Assembly (NCBI GenBank): GCA_963794995.1 | Contig: CAWCFV010000002.1 | Span: forward strand, 1,302,001 to 1,366,000 | Reading direction: 5' to 3' | From: CAWCFV01 sp963794995 | Lineage (GTDB): Bacteria > Actinomycetota > Actinomycetes > JACCUZ01 | DNA: 64,000 bases | Part shown: piece by piece, positions 1 to 8,253 of the stretch | How positions within the stretch are numbered: position 1 is the first letter of the stretch | Layout: every line of letters starts with the position of its first letter | The notes under the pieces: model-generated | What the model was told of the DNA's origin: nothing | The model's database searches: none | What the model saw: only the letters and a program-made list of their open reading frames with translations | Position numbers and translations under genes: made by a program

Positions 1-1016
1 CCGACCTCGCGTCCGCCCGGCCGCCGCCGGGCCGCGAGGCCGCCACCGGCAGCCAGGACCCCCGCGAGGAGCAGCAGCACCCCGGCACCCACGACCAGGG
101 ACCCGTCCTCGGCGTAGGCAGCCGCGGCGGCAACGCCCGTGGCGTAGAGGAGGGCCACGAGGCCGCCCACGGCCAGCGCCCCGCGGGCGTCGCGGGTCCG
201 GTCGCCCGACGGCCAGGCGGCGACCAGCGCGAAGGCCACGGCCACCTGGGCGGCGAGCAGGACGGCGACGAGGGCGAACGGGTGGTCCACGTCGTCCACG
301 AGGTGCGCGCACAGCAGCGGCACGGGCAGCTGGGCGAGCACGGCGGCGGCCGGCGGGAGGGTCCGGGTCGGGACGGCGAGGGCGAGCAGGCCGACGAGGA
401 CGGCGACCACGGCGAGCGCGCCGGCCCAGTACGCGGCGGTGTCGGCGGCGGCCAGCCCGGCGAGGTCGGAGGCCCGCGCGCCGTAGGCGTCGAGGACGGC
501 CAGCCCGACGGTCAGCAGCGAGAGCCACTCCGCGGTCGACAGCAGCCCGCGCCGGTGGGCGCGGTGCGCGCCCAGCGCGGCCACGGCGGTGACGCCGGCC
601 ATGACGGCGGAGCGCCCGCCCACACCGAGACGGTCCCAGGAGACGGCGACGAAGATGACGGCGGCCACCCCCAGCAGGCCGACGCCGAGCGCGAGCAGCA
701 GGTTCTGGACCCGGCGCAGCGACCACTCCGGCCGGGGCGCCCGCTCCGGCGCGGGCGACGCCGGCCGCGCGGTCGGGACGGCGGGTCCCGCCCCGGGCGC
801 CGGCTGGGACGGGGCCGGAGCGGCGCGCAGGTCGGCGAGCAGCACCCGGCGGGTGCCGAGCAGCTCAGCGGCCTGCACCGAGACCTGCCAGAGACGCCCG
901 GCGGTGGCGCCGGTCAGCGGCAGCGCGCAGGACGGGCAGACGTCCCGCGCCGCCGTCAGCGCTGCCCCGCACTCGGGGCAGCGGGTCGGGTCGGCCAGCA
1001 GGGTCTCGTCGATCAT
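1..1016 (-). CDS. SCO7613-like zinc-ribbon membrane protein (C-terminal part beyond window)
   Basis: The frame is open from an ATG at 1016 to the window edge, so at least 338 residues are visible and the C-terminus is missing. Residues 10-33 hold a zinc ribbon with two Cys pairs (CPEC, then CPSC), followed by a conserved stretch (TGATAGRLWQVSVQAAELLG) and an Ala/Pro-rich linker. Several hydrophobic segments rich in Leu, Ala and Val then follow, suggesting a polytopic membrane domain. This layout matches actinobacterial proteins named after the SCO7613 C-terminal domain, whose function is unknown. The start overlaps the stop of the upstream small membrane protein as ATGA, so translation is probably coupled. 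Confidence 0.75.
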   Translation of the reverse strand, partial: MIDETLLADPTRCPECGAALTAARDVCPSCALPLTGATAGRLWQVSVQAAELLGTRRVLLADLRAAPAPSQPAPGAGPAVPTARPASPAPERAPRPEWSLRRVQNLLLALGVGLLGVAAVIFVAVSWDRLGVGGRSAVMAGVTAVAALGAHRAHRRGLLSTAEWLSLLTVGLAVLDAYGARASDLAGLAAADTAAYWAGALAVVAVLVGLLALAVPTRTLPPAAAVLAQLPVPLLCAHLVDDVDHPFALVAVLLAAQVAVAFALVAAWPSGDRTRDARGALAVGGLVALLYATGVAAAAAYAEDGSLVVGAGVLLLLAGVLAAGGGLAARRRPGGREV

Positions 1017-1354
1017 CGCCCCCACCCCCCGTCCGACGCCGCGGCCGGCGCCGGCGCACGGCGGTGGCCGCGCACCACGAGCCAGGCGAGGGCCCAGCAG
1101 GCGACCCAGGAGGCGACCACGGCCGGGACGGTGCCGAGGCCCTCGGTGAGCGCGGCGACGACGAACCAGCAGAGCAGCGCACCGACGAGGGCTCCGGCGA
1201 CGCCGGCGGGCCAGGCAGGGCCACCGCCGCGAGCAGCCCGGCGGTAGCGCGCGGCGACGCCGACCACCGCCCAGCCGGGCGCCGTCACGGCCACCGCGTA
1301 GGCCGCGATCCACAGGAGGAACACGAGAAGGTCGGCTCCGGTCCAGTCAGGCAT
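1013..1354 (-). CDS. Small membrane protein, paralogue of the 1425-1826 product
   Basis: A 113-residue protein with about three hydrophobic segments. It shares the pattern VAVTAPGWAxVG followed by a basic patch (RYRRAARGGG), AWPAxVxG and a WAxCWxLA segment with the next protein upstream, which marks the two as tandem paralogues. Its stop overlaps the start of the zinc-ribbon membrane protein (ATGA). No named family was recognised. The 70 nt before it contain a perfect 16-bp palindrome. The function is unknown, but the arrangement suggests the three products act together in the membrane. Confidence 0.65.
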   Translation of the reverse strand: MPDWTGADLLVFLLWIAAYAVAVTAPGWAVVGVAARYRRAARGGGPAWPAGVAGALVGALLCWFVVAALTEGLGTVPAVVASWVACWALAWLVVRGHRRAPAPAAASDGGWGR

Positions 1355-1386
1355 GCACTGAGCATCGGCGACGACGGGGTCCAGGC

Positions 1387-1402
1387 GTACCCGTACGGGT
1401 AC
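1387..1402. promoter_or_regulatory. Perfect 16-bp palindrome GTACCCGTACGGGTAC
   Basis: This palindrome lies in the 70-nt gap between the two paralogous small membrane proteins, about 33 nt before the start of the downstream one. A perfect dyad with no loop fits a dimeric regulator site better than a terminator. No regulator gene is adjacent, so the role is a guess. Confidence 0.35.
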
Positions 1403-1424
1403 TCAGATCCGGTCGACCCCGGGC

Positions 1425-1826
1425 TCAGCCTCCCCAGCCCTTCGGCTCGGCGGACGAGGGCGGGAGCTCGGCCGCCGAGCCCAGGCCGCGCGTGAGGAAC
1501 GCGGCGAGGCCCCAGCACGCGGCCCAGCACACCAGCACGGTGAGCGCGACGGCGCTGAAGGCCAGCGGCTGCAGGACGGCCCCCGCGACGAAGGACACGC
1601 CGGCCGAGAGCGCGAGCCCGGTGAGGCAGCCCCCCACGGCGGCCGGCCACGCGCGTCCCGGCCCGCGGGCCAGCCGGCGCCGGCGGAAGGCCCAGCCGAC
1701 CGCCGCCCAGCCGGGTGCCGTGACCGCGACCGACAGGGCGACGAGCACCGCGACGATCGCCGCGATCTCGGCAGCGCTGAACTCGACGGGACCGGCGAGG
1801 ACGGTGGGCTCCATGTCCGCGATCAT
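1425..1826 (-). CDS. Small membrane protein, paralogue of the 1013-1354 product
   Basis: A 133-residue protein with hydrophobic segments near residues 18-42, 62-85 and 90-112. It carries the same SVAVTAPGWAAVGW core, basic RRRRLARG patch and WAACWGLA segment as its neighbour, plus a longer N-terminus and a polar C-terminal tail. The ATG at 1826 is preceded by a GGAG ribosome site. No named family was recognised. Both paralogues and the zinc-ribbon protein run in the same direction. Confidence 0.65.
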   Translation of the reverse strand: MIADMEPTVLAGPVEFSAAEIAAIVAVLVALSVAVTAPGWAAVGWAFRRRRLARGPGRAWPAAVGGCLTGLALSAGVSFVAGAVLQPLAFSAVALTVLVCWAACWGLAAFLTRGLGSAAELPPSSAEPKGWGG

Positions 1827-1871
1827 CGGCTCCGGGCCGCGCCGCCTGCACCCGTCGCGGTACTCAGTTCC

Positions 1872-3435
1872 TCAGACCGGGGTGACGCCGTGGCGGCGGC
1901 GGGAGAAGTGCCGGTCCTTGCTGCGGTAGGTCCGCAGCCGTCGCACCAGCTCGTCACGCAGCATCTCCGGCGTCGACGACGTCGTCGACCACCAGCTCGC
2001 TGGCCAGCCGGACGATGTCGATGTCCTCGTCGTACTCGCGCCTCTTGGCGGCGACGAACTCGGCGCGCTCCGCCTCGTCCTCGATGGCCGCGATCTTGTT
2101 GGCGTAGACCGCGTTGACCGCGGCCTCGGCGCCCATGACGGCGATCTTCGCGGTCGGCAGGGCGAGGGTCGCGTCCGGCTCGAAGCCGGGCCCGGCCATG
2201 GCGTAGAGCCCGGCACCGTAGGCCTTGCGGACGACCACGCAGATCTTGGGCACGGTGGCCTCGGAGATCGCGATGATCATCTTGGCGCCGTGCCGGATGA
2301 TGCCCTGCTTCTCGACCGCCGAGCCGACCATGAAGCCGGGGACGTCGGAGAGGAAGAGCAGCGGCACGTTGAAGGCGTCGCAGAGCTGCACGAAGCGGGT
2401 CGCCTTGTCGGCGGAGTCGACGAAGAGCACGCCGCCCTTGAACATCGAGTTGTTGCCGACGACGCCGACGACCTCGCCGTCGAGCCGGCCGAAGCCGACG
2501 GTCAGCTCGCGGGCCCACAGCGCGTGGATCTCGAAGAAGGTGCCCTCGTCGAGCAGCCCCTTGGCGTAGCGGCGCATGTCGAAGGCCTGCCGCTCGCTGT
2601 CCGGCACGAGCGCGCCGAGGTCGACGTTCGCCGGTGCGGGCCGGGACTCCGCGGACGGCGGCGCACCCTGGTAGCTCGACGGCAGGTACGACAGGTAGGC
2701 GCGGACGGTCTCGAGGGCCTCCTGCTCGGTCTGCACCAGGAAGTGCCCGACGCCGGACTCGGCGCAGTGCACCCGCGCGCCGCCCATCTCCTCCAGCGTG
2801 GTCTTCTCGCCGGTGACCATCTCGACCATCCGGTCCGAGCCGAGGTACATCGAGGCGTTGCCCTCGACCATCACCACGACGTCGCAGAACGCCGGGATGT
2901 AGGCGCCCCCCGCCGCCGACGGGCCGAACAGCGCGCAGACCTGCGGGATCGACCCGCTCGCCCGCACCTGGTTCCAGAAGATCTTCCCCGCGCCGCGGCG
3001 GCCGGGGAACAGGTCGACCTGGTCGGTGATCCGGGCGCCGGCCGAGTCGACGAGGTAGACCATCGGGACGCCGGTCCGGTACGCCATCTCGATGATCCTG
3101 ATGATCTTCTCGACCGTGCGGGCGCCCCAGGAGCCGGCCTTCACCGTGGAGTCGTTCGCCATCAGGGAGACCGGCCGGCCGTCGACGGTCGCGGTTCCGG
3201 TGACCACGCCGTCGGCGGGCAGGTCGCCCGCGGCCACGTTGGCGAACAGGCCGTCCTCGACGAAGGACCCCTCGTCGACGAGCAGCCGCACCCGCTCGCG
3301 CGCGAACAGCTTGCCCTTCGCGGCGTTGCTCTCGTGGTACCTGCCGGCGCCACCGCGCTCGACGCTCGCCCGCAGGTCGGGCACCGGGGGGTGCTCGGGG
3401 ATCGGACTGTGCTCCTGGCTCTGCACGGGCGGCAC
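1872..3435 (-). CDS. Acyl-CoA carboxylase carboxyltransferase (beta) subunit, with a C-terminal frameshift
   Basis: A biotin-dependent carboxyltransferase of about 520 residues that transfers carboxyl from biotin to an acyl-CoA. Family motifs include ARERVRLLVDEGSF, GPSAAGGAYIPAFCD, the second-half GGVLFVDSADKATRF, DVPGFMVGSAVEKQG and AYGAGLYAM. As read, the frame stops at 1954 after ELVVDDVVDAGDAA. Skipping one extra base at 1971 restores the usual tail (PEMLRDELVRRL, then KDRHFSRRRHGVTPV) and a stop at 1872, so an indel is likely. The start is GTG with a GAGGTGAA ribosome site, and a TAGGCT -10 box sits at 3472-3477. The nearby HMG-CoA lyase and enoyl-CoA hydratase make a branched-chain (methylcrotonyl-CoA-type) substrate possible, but specificity is not shown. 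Confidence 0.9.
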
Positions 3436-3471
3436 GGTTCACCTCGGGTGAGGGGGCTCGGGGACCCGGCG

Positions 3472-3477
3472 AGCCTA
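3472..3477 (-). promoter_or_regulatory. -10 box TAGGCT of the acyl-CoA carboxylase beta gene
   Basis: TAGGCT on the minus strand lies 36 nt before the GTG start, giving a short leader that includes the GAGGTGAA ribosome site. No clear -35 element was assigned. Confidence 0.4.
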
Positions 3478-3485
3478 GTGCGGGC

Positions 3486-5186
3486 TCATCCGGGGGGTTC
3501 CCCGGCGGTCTTCCTCGGCAGACGGTCCCGGCCGGGAACCGCCGCGCCGGCGACGGCCACCGCGACCAGCGCCCGCAGCACCGGCTCGAGGTCGTCGGAA
3601 CCGAGGCTCAGCGAGTCGCTGAAGATCTCGACCAGCCACCCCGACCCACCGCTCGACGCGCCCGCCGCGAGCACCGCGCGGTAGCCCGCGACCACCAGGG
3701 CCGCCTCCTCGTCCTGGTCGTTCCCGGCGGCTCCGATCTCGACGTAGAACGAGCCGGCCTCACGCACGGCGCGGGCCGTCTCGGGGTAGTCCGCCAGGTC
3801 GAAGGTGGCGCCGATGACCGACTGGGCCACCGTGCGCGGGTCGCTCGTGTCGGCCTCGCGAGCCACCGAGCTGTTCCGGGACACCAGCACCGAGCCGCCC
3901 TCCAGGGCCTCGGAGACCCACCAGCCGGCGGCGTCGGCCACCTCGGCGACGAGCGCGGCCACCGCCTCCACCCGGGCCTGCGGCCCCTCGTCCTGGAGGT
4001 TGTCCAGGACCACCAGTCCCGCGTCGAGCACCTGCGGGACCCGCGCCGACGACGCCCCGCGACGGGTGCGCCGGTCCGGCGTCTGCGGGTCGGGGCCCTC
4101 GGCGGAGGCCTGGCCCGCCACCACGGGCGCGCGGGCCCGGGCCCGCTTCGCGCGGTACTGCGCCGCGTCGGCCAGCCGGAGCAGCCGGACCGGGCTGTCG
4201 ACGGCCCCGGTCACCGCGTCCGAGGACGCGACACCGCAGGACACCCCCGTGCTCATCGGCAGCCGGTCGACCAGCCGGCACAGCTCCTCACCGACGGCGA
4301 CCGCTCGCTGGGCGGGGACACCGCTGACGACCACGCAGAACTCGTCGCCCCCGATCCGGGCGGCCATGCTGCCCGGCACCAGCCCGCTCGCGCGGCTCAC
4401 CGCGTCACCGATCGCGATGATGGCGCGGTCGCCCGCCTCGTGGCCGAAGGAGTCGTTGACCTGCTTGAGCCGGTTGATGTCGGCCAGCACGACCGAGACG
4501 GGGTGGGTCCGGTCGGCGTCCGGGCCGAAGTCTGCCTCCAGCCGGTCGTCCACCGCCCGCCGGTTGGCCAGCCCGGTGAGCGGGTCCTGGAACGCCAGGC
4601 GCTCGATCCGGGCCACGTGGTCGGCCTGGACGACCCCGGTCGCGACCTGGGTGGCCACCGCGGTGGCGAAGTCGAGGTCCTGGACGGTGAACCGCCCCTG
4701 CCCCTCGAGCCGGGTCGCGTAGAGCGCGCCCCACACCCGGGCGTCGACGATGACGGGGACGCCGAGGCAGGAGTCCTTGCCCAGGCGCCGCAGCAGGTGC
4801 CCCTCCTCGTCGTCTCCGTCGGCCGTGGCGACGTAGCCGCGCCGGCCCTCGACCAGCGTGTCCGCCTGCGGGTAGGAGGTGGCCGGGTAGACCTCCTCGC
4901 TGGGGAAGCGCACCTCCTGCGGGCCGAGCAGCCCCACGTTCACCAGCACGCGGAACAGCCCCTGCTCGCCCTGCCAGCGGGTGATCGACAGCGAGGCGGC
5001 GTCCAGGGCCCGGCGGGCCTCCTCCGCGGTGAGCTCGACGAGGTCGTCGAACTTGCGGGCCGCGCCCACGACCTTGGCGATGTCGAGCAGGCTGCGCAGC
5101 CGCACGGCGTCGTCGGACCTCGTCACACCCGGAACTCTCGCGCATCCGGGCGCCGACGCGTGGGAACTGCCACCGAAATGGGACAA
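3486..5186 (-). CDS. GAF-GGDEF-GAF diguanylate cyclase
   Basis: A 566-residue cytosolic signalling protein predicted to make cyclic di-GMP from two GTP. An N-terminal GAF-like sensor covers roughly residues 25-190. A GGDEF domain follows (DPLTGLANRRAVDDRL start, intact GGDEF near residues 278-282). A second GAF-like domain occupies about 385-555. No EAL or HD-GYP domain is present. The usual RxxD inhibitory site before GGDEF is replaced by VPGS, so classical product inhibition is probably absent. The ATG used is 4 nt downstream of the SQR-like gene stop, although a GTG about 20 codons later could also serve. Confidence 0.88.
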   Translation of the reverse strand: MSHFGGSSHASAPGCARVPGVTRSDDAVRLRSLLDIAKVVGAARKFDDLVELTAEEARRALDAASLSITRWQGEQGLFRVLVNVGLLGPQEVRFPSEEVYPATSYPQADTLVEGRRGYVATADGDDEEGHLLRRLGKDSCLGVPVIVDARVWGALYATRLEGQGRFTVQDLDFATAVATQVATGVVQADHVARIERLAFQDPLTGLANRRAVDDRLEADFGPDADRTHPVSVVLADINRLKQVNDSFGHEAGDRAIIAIGDAVSRASGLVPGSMAARIGGDEFCVVVSGVPAQRAVAVGEELCRLVDRLPMSTGVSCGVASSDAVTGAVDSPVRLLRLADAAQYRAKRARARAPVVAGQASAEGPDPQTPDRRTRRGASSARVPQVLDAGLVVLDNLQDEGPQARVEAVAALVAEVADAAGWWVSEALEGGSVLVSRNSSVAREADTSDPRTVAQSVIGATFDLADYPETARAVREAGSFYVEIGAAGNDQDEEAALVVAGYRAVLAAGASSGGSGWLVEIFSDSLSLGSDDLEPVLRALVAVAVAGAAVPGRDRLPRKTAGEPPG

Positions 5187-5190
5187 CCTG

Positions 5191-6396
5191 CTACGGCAGC
5201 GAGACGAAGCCCTTGCGGTTCTTCCAGAGGAAGTACTTCTCCAGGCCCACCTTGACGGCGTGGTTCTGCGGCCCGGGCACCAGGACCCCCGCCTTGCGCG
5301 GCGGAAGCATCTTGTCCGCGAGGATCATCACCCCGTTGTTGCCCGCGTCCATGACGCAGACCGCCGGCATGTCGGCGAACGCCTGGCTGCGCGACGGGAC
5401 CTCGCCGCGGAGCTGCGCGGCGATGTTCGTCGCCGCCACGTGAGCCATCCGCTCGGTGGGGAACCCGGTCTTGGGAAGCCCGGTGGGAACCTGGGTCTGC
5501 CAGGGGACCGGCACGTCGGCGGCGATGCCGACGGCGTACACGTTGTCGTGGTCGCGGCTCTGGTACGTGTCGCGCACGTGCACGTAGCCCTTCGGGTTCG
5601 CCAGGTCGTCCGCCGACCGGGCCAGGAAGTCCTGACCGAGGAAGGGCGGCACGATCATGGCGTAGGAGTTGCGGATCTCGGTCCCGTCGGCCAGCCGCAC
5701 CATCCCCGGCTCGACGGACTCCATCGCGACGTTCATGTGCGCCTCGATGCCCTCCTTGCGCAGGAACATCTTCAGCAGTGGCTCGCCCCCTGCCAGCCCG
5801 CCGATGCCGAAGTGCCCCAGGAACGGCTCGCTGGACACGTAGTGCAGCCGGACCCGCTTGCGCAGGCCGGCCTTCTTCAGGCGGTAGGAGGTGTTGAACA
5901 GGAACTCGTACGCCGCACCGAAGCACCCAGCGCCCTGGGTGGCACCCACCACGATGTCGCCGGGCTCGTCCAGGTAGCGCGTCCAGGCCTCCTTGGCCCG
6001 CAGGGCGTCCGGGAGGGTGGTGATGGTGACGCTGTTCTCGCTCATCCCCGGCACGGCCGTCATGTCGTTGCGGTAGCCGGTGGCCACCACCAGGTAGTCG
6101 TACCCCTCGACGCCCTTGCTGGTCTCGACCTTCTGGTTGGTGGGGTCGATGGCGGTCGCCTCGGCGTGCACGTACTCGATGCCGCGCCGCTCCAGGGTCG
6201 GCTCGACCGGGAAGGTGATGTCCCCGGGGCTCCTGCCGCCGAAGGGCAGCCAGATGAGCGAGGGGTTGTAGAGGAACTGCTCGGACGGCGAGACGACGGT
6301 CACGTCGACGTCGCCGTGCAGCTCCTTCTTCACCGCGAGGGCGGCCGTCAGGCCGCCGAAGTTCGAGCCGAGAACCAGGACCTTCTTGCGCGTCAT
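5191..6396 (-). CDS. FAD-dependent pyridine nucleotide-disulfide oxidoreductase, sulfide:quinone reductase-like
   Basis: A 401-residue flavoprotein. It opens with the FAD-binding VLGSNFGGLTAAL and has a second conserved stretch (DYLVVATGYRND). Two cysteines (GAGCFGAA near residue 160 and AVCVMDAG near 350) sit where sulfide:quinone reductases carry their redox pair. The C-terminus has LEKYFLWKNRKG, the membrane-associating tail region seen in SQR and type II NADH dehydrogenases. The likely role is oxidation of sulfide or a related donor into the quinone pool. The start follows a GGAGGA ribosome site. No other sulfur gene is nearby, so the substrate is inferred from family only. Confidence 0.75.
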   Translation of the reverse strand: MTRKKVLVLGSNFGGLTAALAVKKELHGDVDVTVVSPSEQFLYNPSLIWLPFGGRSPGDITFPVEPTLERRGIEYVHAEATAIDPTNQKVETSKGVEGYDYLVVATGYRNDMTAVPGMSENSVTITTLPDALRAKEAWTRYLDEPGDIVVGATQGAGCFGAAYEFLFNTSYRLKKAGLRKRVRLHYVSSEPFLGHFGIGGLAGGEPLLKMFLRKEGIEAHMNVAMESVEPGMVRLADGTEIRNSYAMIVPPFLGQDFLARSADDLANPKGYVHVRDTYQSRDHDNVYAVGIAADVPVPWQTQVPTGLPKTGFPTERMAHVAATNIAAQLRGEVPSRSQAFADMPAVCVMDAGNNGVMILADKMLPPRKAGVLVPGPQNHAVKVGLEKYFLWKNRKGFVSLP

Positions 6397-6466
6397 GCCG
6401 TCCTCCGTGGGGCGGGGGTGAACCTCTCACTCATACGGTGAGGGGTATCCGCCCGGCCGGGGAGGG

Positions 6467-7384
6467 TCAGGTGGCGGGGATCGTCCGGGACCTTGGTCCC
6501 GCCCGCAGGACCTGCGAGGGCAGGGTGCGCCCGACCAGCGACTCGGCCTGCGCCGCCACCTCGATCATGGCCTCGAGGTCGACCCCGGTCGCCACGCCCA
6601 TGTCCTCGACCATGTGGACGAGCTCCTCGGTGGCGATGTTGCCCGTGGCGCCCGGCGCGTACGGGCAGCCGCCGAGGCCGCCGACGGACGCGTCGAAGTC
6701 GCTCACGCCGAGCTCGAGCGCGGCCAGGACGTTGGCCAGCCCGGTGCCCCGGGTGTTGTGGAAGTGCAGGTTGAGCGCGGCCCCGGGGTGCGCGCTGCGG
6801 GTCTCGCCGACCAGCCGGGTGACCCGCGAGGGCGTGGCCATGCCGGTCGTGTCGCCGTAGGACAGGGCGTCGGCACCGTCCGCGAGGGCGCGCCCGGCGA
6901 CCGCGAGCACCCGCTCGACGGGGACCTCGCCCTCGTACGGGCAGCCCCACGCCGTCGACACGATCACCTGGACCGTGGCGCCGCGGCCGTGCGCGAGGTC
7001 GAGGATGCCGGCGATGTCGTCCAGCGACTCCTCGGTCGAGCGGTTGACGTTCTTGCGGTTGTGGGTGTCCGACGCCGAGACGACGACCTCGATCTCGTCG
7101 AACCCGGCCTCCAGGGCGCGCTCCGCCCCCCTCAGGTTGGGCACCAGCGCGGAGTAGCGGACGTCGGGGTTGCGCCGGACCGCGGCCCACACCTCCGCCG
7201 CGTCGGCCATCGACGGGATCGCCCGGGGGTGCACGAAGGACACCGCCTCGATCCGGCCGACCCCGGTGCGCGAGAGCGCGTCGACCAGGGCCACCTTGCC
7301 CTCGGTGGGCACCGGCGCCTCGTTCTGCAGCCCGTCGCGCGGGCCGACCTCGCGCAGCGAGAGCCGTGCAGGCAGGTCGCTCAC
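6467..7384 (-). CDS. Hydroxymethylglutaryl-CoA lyase
   Basis: A 305-residue class I-aldolase-fold enzyme that cleaves HMG-CoA to acetyl-CoA and acetoacetate, the last step of leucine degradation. Diagnostic features are VGPRDGLQNE at the N-terminus, the metal-site motif HFHNTRG, and the active-site signature SVGGLGGCPYAPGATGN with its catalytic Cys. The GTG at 7384 was chosen over upstream in-frame codons because it follows GGAGGGA at good spacing and places the DGLQNE motif at the usual distance. The enoyl-CoA hydratase lies 22 nt upstream, probably in the same transcript. Confidence 0.93.
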   Translation of the reverse strand: MSDLPARLSLREVGPRDGLQNEAPVPTEGKVALVDALSRTGVGRIEAVSFVHPRAIPSMADAAEVWAAVRRNPDVRYSALVPNLRGAERALEAGFDEIEVVVSASDTHNRKNVNRSTEESLDDIAGILDLAHGRGATVQVIVSTAWGCPYEGEVPVERVLAVAGRALADGADALSYGDTTGMATPSRVTRLVGETRSAHPGAALNLHFHNTRGTGLANVLAALELGVSDFDASVGGLGGCPYAPGATGNIATEELVHMVEDMGVATGVDLEAMIEVAAQAESLVGRTLPSQVLRAGPRSRTIPAT

Positions 7385-7406
7385 GGCCTGGTCCCTCCGT
7401 CGGCGC

Positions 7407-8240
7407 TCATCGTCCGGGCCAGTCGGGACGGCGCTTCTCGTTGAAGGCGGCCACACCCTCGGCGCGGTCCCCGGAGAACGCCGTGGCCCGCCAGGCGCCG
7501 TCCTCGACGTCGAGGCCGGTCGCCAGGTCGACGTCGGCTCCCCGGCGCAGCGCCCGCTTGGCGTTGCGCACGGCGACCGGGGAGTTGGCGGCGATGGTCG
7601 TGGCCAGCTCGAGGGCGGCTGCTCGGGCCCCTCCCGCCGGCACCCTGCGGTCGACCAGCCCCAGCCGCTCGGCCTCGCCGACCTCCAGCAGCCGTCCGGT
7701 GAAGACCAGGTCCGCGGCCCTCGCGGCCCCGATCCGGCGGACCAGCAGCTGGGTCCCGCCGCCGCCCGGGATGACGCCCACCGTCACCTCCGGCAGTCCG
7801 AGGACGGCTGTGTCGTCGCAGACCAGGAGGTCGCAGGACAGCGCGAACTCGAGGCCGCCACCGAGGGCGTAGCCGTGCACGGCGGCGACCGACGGGACCG
7901 GGAGGCCGAGGATGCCGCCGAACGCGGCGCGGAAGTGCGGCCGCTGCGCCAGCAGGTCGGCGTCGCTGAACGCGTTGCGCTCCTTGAGGTCGGCGCCCAC
8001 GCAGAAGGCCTTCTCTGCCGCGGACGAGACCACCACGGCGCGGACGGTGTCGTCGGCGGCGAGGGCGGCGGTTGCGGCGGCGACCTCGCGGGCCATCGCG
8101 GTGGACAGCGCGTTCTTCGCCTCCGGACGGTCCAGAACCAGCTCGGCGACGGGTCCACGGCCCGCCGGCTGCCCGTGCCGGCGCACGGTCACGTGCTCGT
8201 AGGTCGGTCCGCTCGCGCGGGTCCCGGGGTCCTCAGCCAC
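7407..8240 (-). CDS. Enoyl-CoA hydratase/isomerase family protein
   Basis: A 277-residue crotonase-fold enzyme. The oxyanion-hole region (AFCVGADLKERNAF) and both catalytic glutamates (ALGGGLEFALSCD and GLPEVTVGVIPGGGGTQ) are present, so hydratase activity is expected. Together with HMG-CoA lyase and the nearby carboxylase beta gene, a methylglutaconyl-CoA hydratase role in leucine catabolism is plausible but unproven. The GTG start at 8240 is supported by a TAGCCT -10 box only 7 nt upstream, which implies a leaderless mRNA; no ribosome site is present. Confidence 0.92.
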   Translation of the reverse strand: MAEDPGTRASGPTYEHVTVRRHGQPAGRGPVAELVLDRPEAKNALSTAMAREVAAATAALAADDTVRAVVVSSAAEKAFCVGADLKERNAFSDADLLAQRPHFRAAFGGILGLPVPSVAAVHGYALGGGLEFALSCDLLVCDDTAVLGLPEVTVGVIPGGGGTQLLVRRIGAARAADLVFTGRLLEVGEAERLGLVDRRVPAGGARAAALELATTIAANSPVAVRNAKRALRRGADVDLATGLDVEDGAWRATAFSGDRAEGVAAFNEKRRPDWPGR

Positions 8241-8247
8241 GCAGGGG

Positions 8248-8253
8248 AGGCTA
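8248..8253 (-). promoter_or_regulatory. -10 box TAGCCT, leaderless promoter of the enoyl-CoA hydratase gene
   Basis: TAGCCT on the minus strand ends 7 nt before the GTG start, so transcription should begin at or next to the start codon. Confidence 0.5.

Noticed and set aside
282..1247. A plus-strand open frame across the SCO7613-like gene
   Set aside because: Arg/Gly/Gln-rich with no motif; the minus strand has the zinc ribbon and membrane segments.
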